A stretch of 64,000 nucleotides of DNA, from contig NZ_FMWR01000008.1 in the NCBI RefSeq assembly GCF_900103085.1, positions 1 through 64,000 on the forward strand, read 5' to 3'. The notes below the pieces were generated by a model, which worked only from the letters and a program-made list of their open reading frames with translations, was not told the DNA's origin and did not search any database. The translations under genes were made by a program, and so were the position numbers. Positions 60,138-64,000 of the stretch are shown here, piece by piece (position 1 is the stretch's first letter; each line of letters begins with the position of its first letter). This stretch comes from Gilliamella mensalis. Its GTDB lineage: Bacteria > Pseudomonadota > Gammaproteobacteria > Enterobacterales > Orbaceae.

Positions 60138-60902
60138 TTAAATGACTTTTTCAGCTTCAATAATCATCATATCTGTAGTAAAAGAACCATCTGCTTGAAG
60201 ATCAAAATAATTTTTTGTATCGTCAGCTGCCGTTTCTTGGTAAATTCGTATTGCCTCAATTAACTGTTCAGGGGTACGCATTCGTTTAACCCATGTATCA
60301 AAAGAGAGCGTTAAACGATGGCGGGCTATATTGTTAATGACGAAACCTGCCTCAGTTAAAAAGGTTAACCACTCACCGGGGGTATAGTCGCGAACGTGTG
60401 ATGTATCACGCAAAGCTTCAACAGTTTGTAGCCAAATATCTAGTACAGGATGACCAGGTGAAACAACATCCATAATAATTAATTTACCACCAGCTTTGGT
60501 TATGCGATGAAGCTGTCGAATACTTTTGCCCACATCATGCCAGTGATGTGCTGAGTAACGGCTGACAACAATATCAAATTGATTATCAGCAAAAGGTGGA
60601 TATTCAGCATAACCTTGCTTAACGGTTATATTTTGTAAACCGCGCTCTTTTGCTGTTTGCGCTACAACCGATAACATTTCATTTGAAAGATCATAGGCTG
60701 TAACATGTTTAACATATTTTGCTGCAATAAAACTGACATGACCTGCGCCACATCCCATATCAAGTAGACTTGCTTCGGAATGAGGTATAAGTAGGTTAGA
60801 TAAATATTCAAGATCAGGCCCTTGAGCATGTACTTTACTGGTTAAATAAGCATTGGCTTGTTCGCCAAACTGCTGTTTAACATTGTCATGATGTGTTGCC
60901 AT
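60138..60902 (-). CDS. yafE: Class I SAM-dependent methyltransferase YafE
   Basis: UbiE-like methyltransferase of 254 residues with unknown substrate. SAM motif I is LLDMGCGAGHVSFIAA near 46-61, motif II is VTAYDLSNEML near 67-77, and FDIVVSRYSAHHWHDVG lies near 108-124. GKLIIMDVVSPGHPVLDIWL and ALRDTSHVRDYTPGEW are shared, as I recall, with E. coli YafE. It lies 46 bases downstream of leuD on the same strand, with a hairpin between, so it may be partly co-transcribed with the leu genes. Confidence 0.85.
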   Translation of the reverse strand: MATHHDNVKQQFGEQANAYLTSKVHAQGPDLEYLSNLLIPHSEASLLDMGCGAGHVSFIAAKYVKHVTAYDLSNEMLSVVAQTAKERGLQNITVKQGYAEYPPFADNQFDIVVSRYSAHHWHDVGKSIRQLHRITKAGGKLIIMDVVSPGHPVLDIWLQTVEALRDTSHVRDYTPGEWLTFLTEAGFVINNIARHRLTLSFDTWVKRMRTPEQLIEAIRIYQETAADDTKNYFDLQADGSFTTDMMIIEAEKVI

Positions 60903-60917
60903 TGTTGATTCTCATTA

Positions 60918-60939
60918 TTGGGCGCAAATAAGCGCCCAA
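60918..60939 (-). terminator. GC-rich hairpin after leuD
   Basis: An 8-bp stem (TTGGGCGC at 60918-60925 with GCGCCCAA at 60932-60939) with a 6-base loop sits between leuD and yafE. On the minus strand the following bases are ATAATGAG, without a T-run, so it may attenuate or stabilise mRNA rather than terminate. Confidence 0.45.
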
Positions 60940-60948
60940 AAGTTAAAG

Positions 60949-61551
60949 TTAAGCTAAAAATGAAGGGATTTTTTGTTCAAAGTCGCTAATAGCTTCTTCA
61001 TGTTGTAAGGTTAAGCCAATATTATCTAACCCATTTAACAAGCAATGACGTTTAAAAGCATCAATTTTAAATGTATATTGCTTGTCACCGGCAATAACAA
61101 CTTCATTGACTAAATCAATAGTAAACTCAATGCCTTCATTGGCTTCGACAATTTTAAACAGCTCATCGACATCTTCTTCGGATAAATTAACCAATAATAA
61201 CTGATTGTTAAATGAGTTATTGTAAAAGATATCGGCAAAGCTTGAACCAATAATAGTCTTAAAGCCATAATCAGCTAATGCCCAAGGGGCATGTTCACGA
61301 GAAGAACCGCATCCAAAATTTTCACGTGCTAATAAAATGCTGGCACCTTTATAGCGGGGTTTATTCAAGACAAATTCAGGATTAGGCTGCTCGCCAGCAT
61401 CATCTAAAAAGCGCCATTCATGAAAGGCATGTTTACCAAATCCAGTACGTGTTACTTTCTGTAAAAACTGTTTTGGAATGATTGCATCTGTATCAACATT
61501 AGCCGCATCCAAAGGAACAACTAATCCGGTATGTTTTGTAAATTTAGCCAT
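60949..61551 (-). CDS. leuD: 3-isopropylmalate dehydratase small subunit
   Basis: Swivel-domain subunit of isopropylmalate isomerase in leucine synthesis. The 200-residue protein carries [20 protein letters not shown] near 7-26, [17 protein letters not shown], and the signature [19 protein letters not shown] near 74-92. Length equals E. coli (201). It starts 11 bases after leuC and works only as a complex with LeuC. Confidence 0.96.
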   Translation of the reverse strand: MAKFTKHTGLVVPLDAANVDTDAIIPKQFLQKVTRTGFGKHAFHEWRFLDDAGEQPNPEFVLNKPRYKGASILLARENFGCGSSREHAPWALADYGFKTIIGSSFADIFYNNSFNNQLLLVNLSEEDVDELFKIVEANEGIEFTIDLVNEVVIAGDKQYTFKIDAFKRHCLLNGLDNIGLTLQHEEAISDFEQKIPSFLA

Positions 61552-61562
61552 GATAAGTCTCC

Positions 61563-62963
61563 TTAAAAAGGTTTGCGAATATCAGTAAAATGACCAGTAA
61601 TAGCTGCTGCAGCTGCCATAGCAGGGCTGACTAAATGTGTTCTGGCATCCCGCCCTTGGCGACCTTCAAAATTACGATTACTAGTTGATGCGCAGCGATC
61701 CCCAGGTGCTAATTTATCGTCATTCATTGCAAGGCACATTGAACAGCCTGGCAACCGCCATTCAAAACCAGCGTCGATAAAAATTTTATCTAATCCTTCG
61801 GCTTCGGCTTGTTCTTTAACAGGACCTGAGCCAGGCACGACTAATGCTTGCACACCTTCTGCCACTTTACGACCTTTAGCCATTTGCGCCGCTGCGCGTA
61901 AATCCTCAATTCGCGAATTTGTACATGAGCCAATAAACACTTTATTGATCTTAATATCTGTCATTTTGGTGCCAGCGGTTAATCCCATATAAGTTAATGC
62001 GCGTTCAGCGGAATGTTTCTCGATAGGATCAGTAAAACAATCAGGATTGGGTACTGTTGCGTCAATGGATGTGACTTGACCCGGATTTGTTCCCCAAGTG
62101 ACTTGAGGTGCAATATCTTTACCTTCAAGTGTGACCACGGTATCAAACTGCGCACCGTCATCGGTTTTTAGGGTTTTCCAATAGGCAACAGCTTTTTCAA
62201 AATCTTCACCCTTTGGCGAAAATTGACGACCTTTTAAGTACTCAAAAGTCACTTCATCTGGCGCAATAATACCAGCTTTAGCCCCCATCTCGATTGCCAT
62301 ATTGCATAATGTCATACGTCCTTCCATTGATAATGACTTAATGGCATCACCACAAAATTCAACCACATGCCCAGTACCACCAGCACTAGTGGTTTTACCA
62401 ATAATTGCTAATATAATATCTTTGGCAGTGATTCCTTCAGCTACTTGACCTTTGACCTCGATTTTCATGGTTTTAGCTCGACCTTGTTTTAAGGTTTGAG
62501 TAGCTAGTACATGCTCAACTTCAGAGGTGCCAATCCCAAATGCGAGTGCGCCAAATGCGCCATGTGTTGCGGTATGTGAATCACCACACACAATAGTCAT
62601 ACCGGGTAAAGTCATACCTTGTTCAGGACCGACCACATGGACAATACCACGTAATGGGCTTTGTAAATCATATAACGAAACACCAAACTCCTTGGCGTTT
62701 TTTGCCAGTTCAGTTAATTGAATGCGAGCCATTTCGCTGCAAGCATTTAAATCATTACTTTTGGTTGAAGTATTATGATCCATGGTCGCAAAAGTTTTAT
62801 GAGGCTGACGCACCTTACGATTCATTGCACGCAAACCATCAAATGCTTGTGGAGAGGTAACTTCATGCACTAAATGACGATCAATATATAAAATAGGTGT
62901 TTCGTTTGGTGCTTCATAAACGACATGTGCATCATATAATTTTTGATACAGTGTTTTTGACAT
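61563..62963 (-). CDS. leuC: 3-isopropylmalate dehydratase large subunit
   Basis: Aconitase-family catalytic subunit with a 4Fe-4S cluster. The 466 residues include [20 protein letters not shown] near 125-144. The cluster cysteines are in [20 protein letters not shown] near 342-361 and in [20 protein letters not shown] near 404-423. [20 protein letters not shown] follows. AAGGA precedes the ATG. Codon use looks somewhat less AT-rich than in neighbouring genes, common for highly conserved enzymes. Confidence 0.96.
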   Translation of the reverse strand: MSKTLYQKLYDAHVVYEAPNETPILYIDRHLVHEVTSPQAFDGLRAMNRKVRQPHKTFATMDHNTSTKSNDLNACSEMARIQLTELAKNAKEFGVSLYDLQSPLRGIVHVVGPEQGMTLPGMTIVCGDSHTATHGAFGALAFGIGTSEVEHVLATQTLKQGRAKTMKIEVKGQVAEGITAKDIILAIIGKTTSAGGTGHVVEFCGDAIKSLSMEGRMTLCNMAIEMGAKAGIIAPDEVTFEYLKGRQFSPKGEDFEKAVAYWKTLKTDDGAQFDTVVTLEGKDIAPQVTWGTNPGQVTSIDATVPNPDCFTDPIEKHSAERALTYMGLTAGTKMTDIKINKVFIGSCTNSRIEDLRAAAQMAKGRKVAEGVQALVVPGSGPVKEQAEAEGLDKIFIDAGFEWRLPGCSMCLAMNDDKLAPGDRCASTSNRNFEGRQGRDARTHLVSPAMAAAAAITGHFTDIRKPF

Positions 62964-63049
62964 TGCATATTCCTTATTATTTTTACAACAAGTACTAATG
63001 ACTTGGTTTATCGCATTATTTTATTTACGGTTATAATCAAACCATGCGG

Positions 63050-64000
<951 letters not shown>

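Overview
The window is 64 kb of AT-rich chromosome from a gammaproteobacterium. Almost every protein reads like its Escherichia coli counterpart, but codon use is strongly AT-biased. Several E. coli neighbourhoods are kept (the complete dcw cell-wall and division cluster, recA-recX-alaS-csrA-tRNA-Ser-tRNA-Arg, focA-pflB-pflA, pqiABC, lptCAB-rpoN, leuBCD, the rsp sugar-acid cluster) while others are cut short. This fits an Orbaceae-like gut symbiont (Gilliamella and relatives). That placement is an inference from composition and gene order, and a Pasteurellaceae-like or other AT-rich relative cannot be excluded.

Layout. 1-493: AT-rich flank with a decayed helix-turn-helix fragment, a terminator-like hairpin and a 10-bp-periodic set of MraZ boxes. 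494-18467: mraZ, rsmH, ftsL, ftsI, murE, murF, mraY, murD, ftsW, murG, murC, ddl, ftsQ, ftsA, ftsZ, lpxC, all on + and mostly overlapping or nearly so, closed by a strong terminator. 18551-19138: yfbR. 19259-24236 (minus): a C4-dicarboxylate unit with a 2-hydroxycarboxylate transporter, a short malic enzyme and a CitA/DcuS-type sensor kinase plus response regulator. 24872-30586: an RfaY-like kinase, yhbQ, srkA, yihA, argD, yggX and mltC. 30587-31614: about 1 kb without intact genes, holding a decayed reading frame. 31615-35841: focA-pflB and pflA, anaerobic pyruvate cleavage and formate export. 35892-43335 (minus): a RarD-type transporter, serS, two tRNAs, csrA, alaS, recX and recA, the last with an SOS promoter. 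43810-47291: pqiABC. 47336-49679 (minus): pabA and a pabB-pabC fusion. 49959-56010: rspA, rspB, an intact MHS-family transporter, ydfI and rspR behind a perfect CRP-type site. 56499-60107: acyP, lptC, lptA, lptB, rpoN. 60138-64000 (minus): yafE, leuD, leuC and a leuB cut by the window edge.

How it works together. The first 18 kb makes peptidoglycan precursors and the division machinery and ends with the committed step of lipid A synthesis; lptCAB later supplies LPS transport. The metabolic genes suggest a fermentative life: pyruvate formate-lyase with formate channel, malate uptake and decarboxylation under a dedicated two-component system, and a sugar-acid (probably gulonate/fructuronate/mannonate) route feeding 2-keto-3-deoxygluconate.

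I found no CRISPR array, intact insertion sequence, prophage or convincing undescribed defence system. The most interesting material is the malate unit, the complete rsp cluster with its regulatory sites, three decayed gene remnants, and the breakpoints around lptCAB-rpoN. Start codons were moved inward from the longest frame where a ribosome-binding site and family alignment from memory supported it; those cases are noted.
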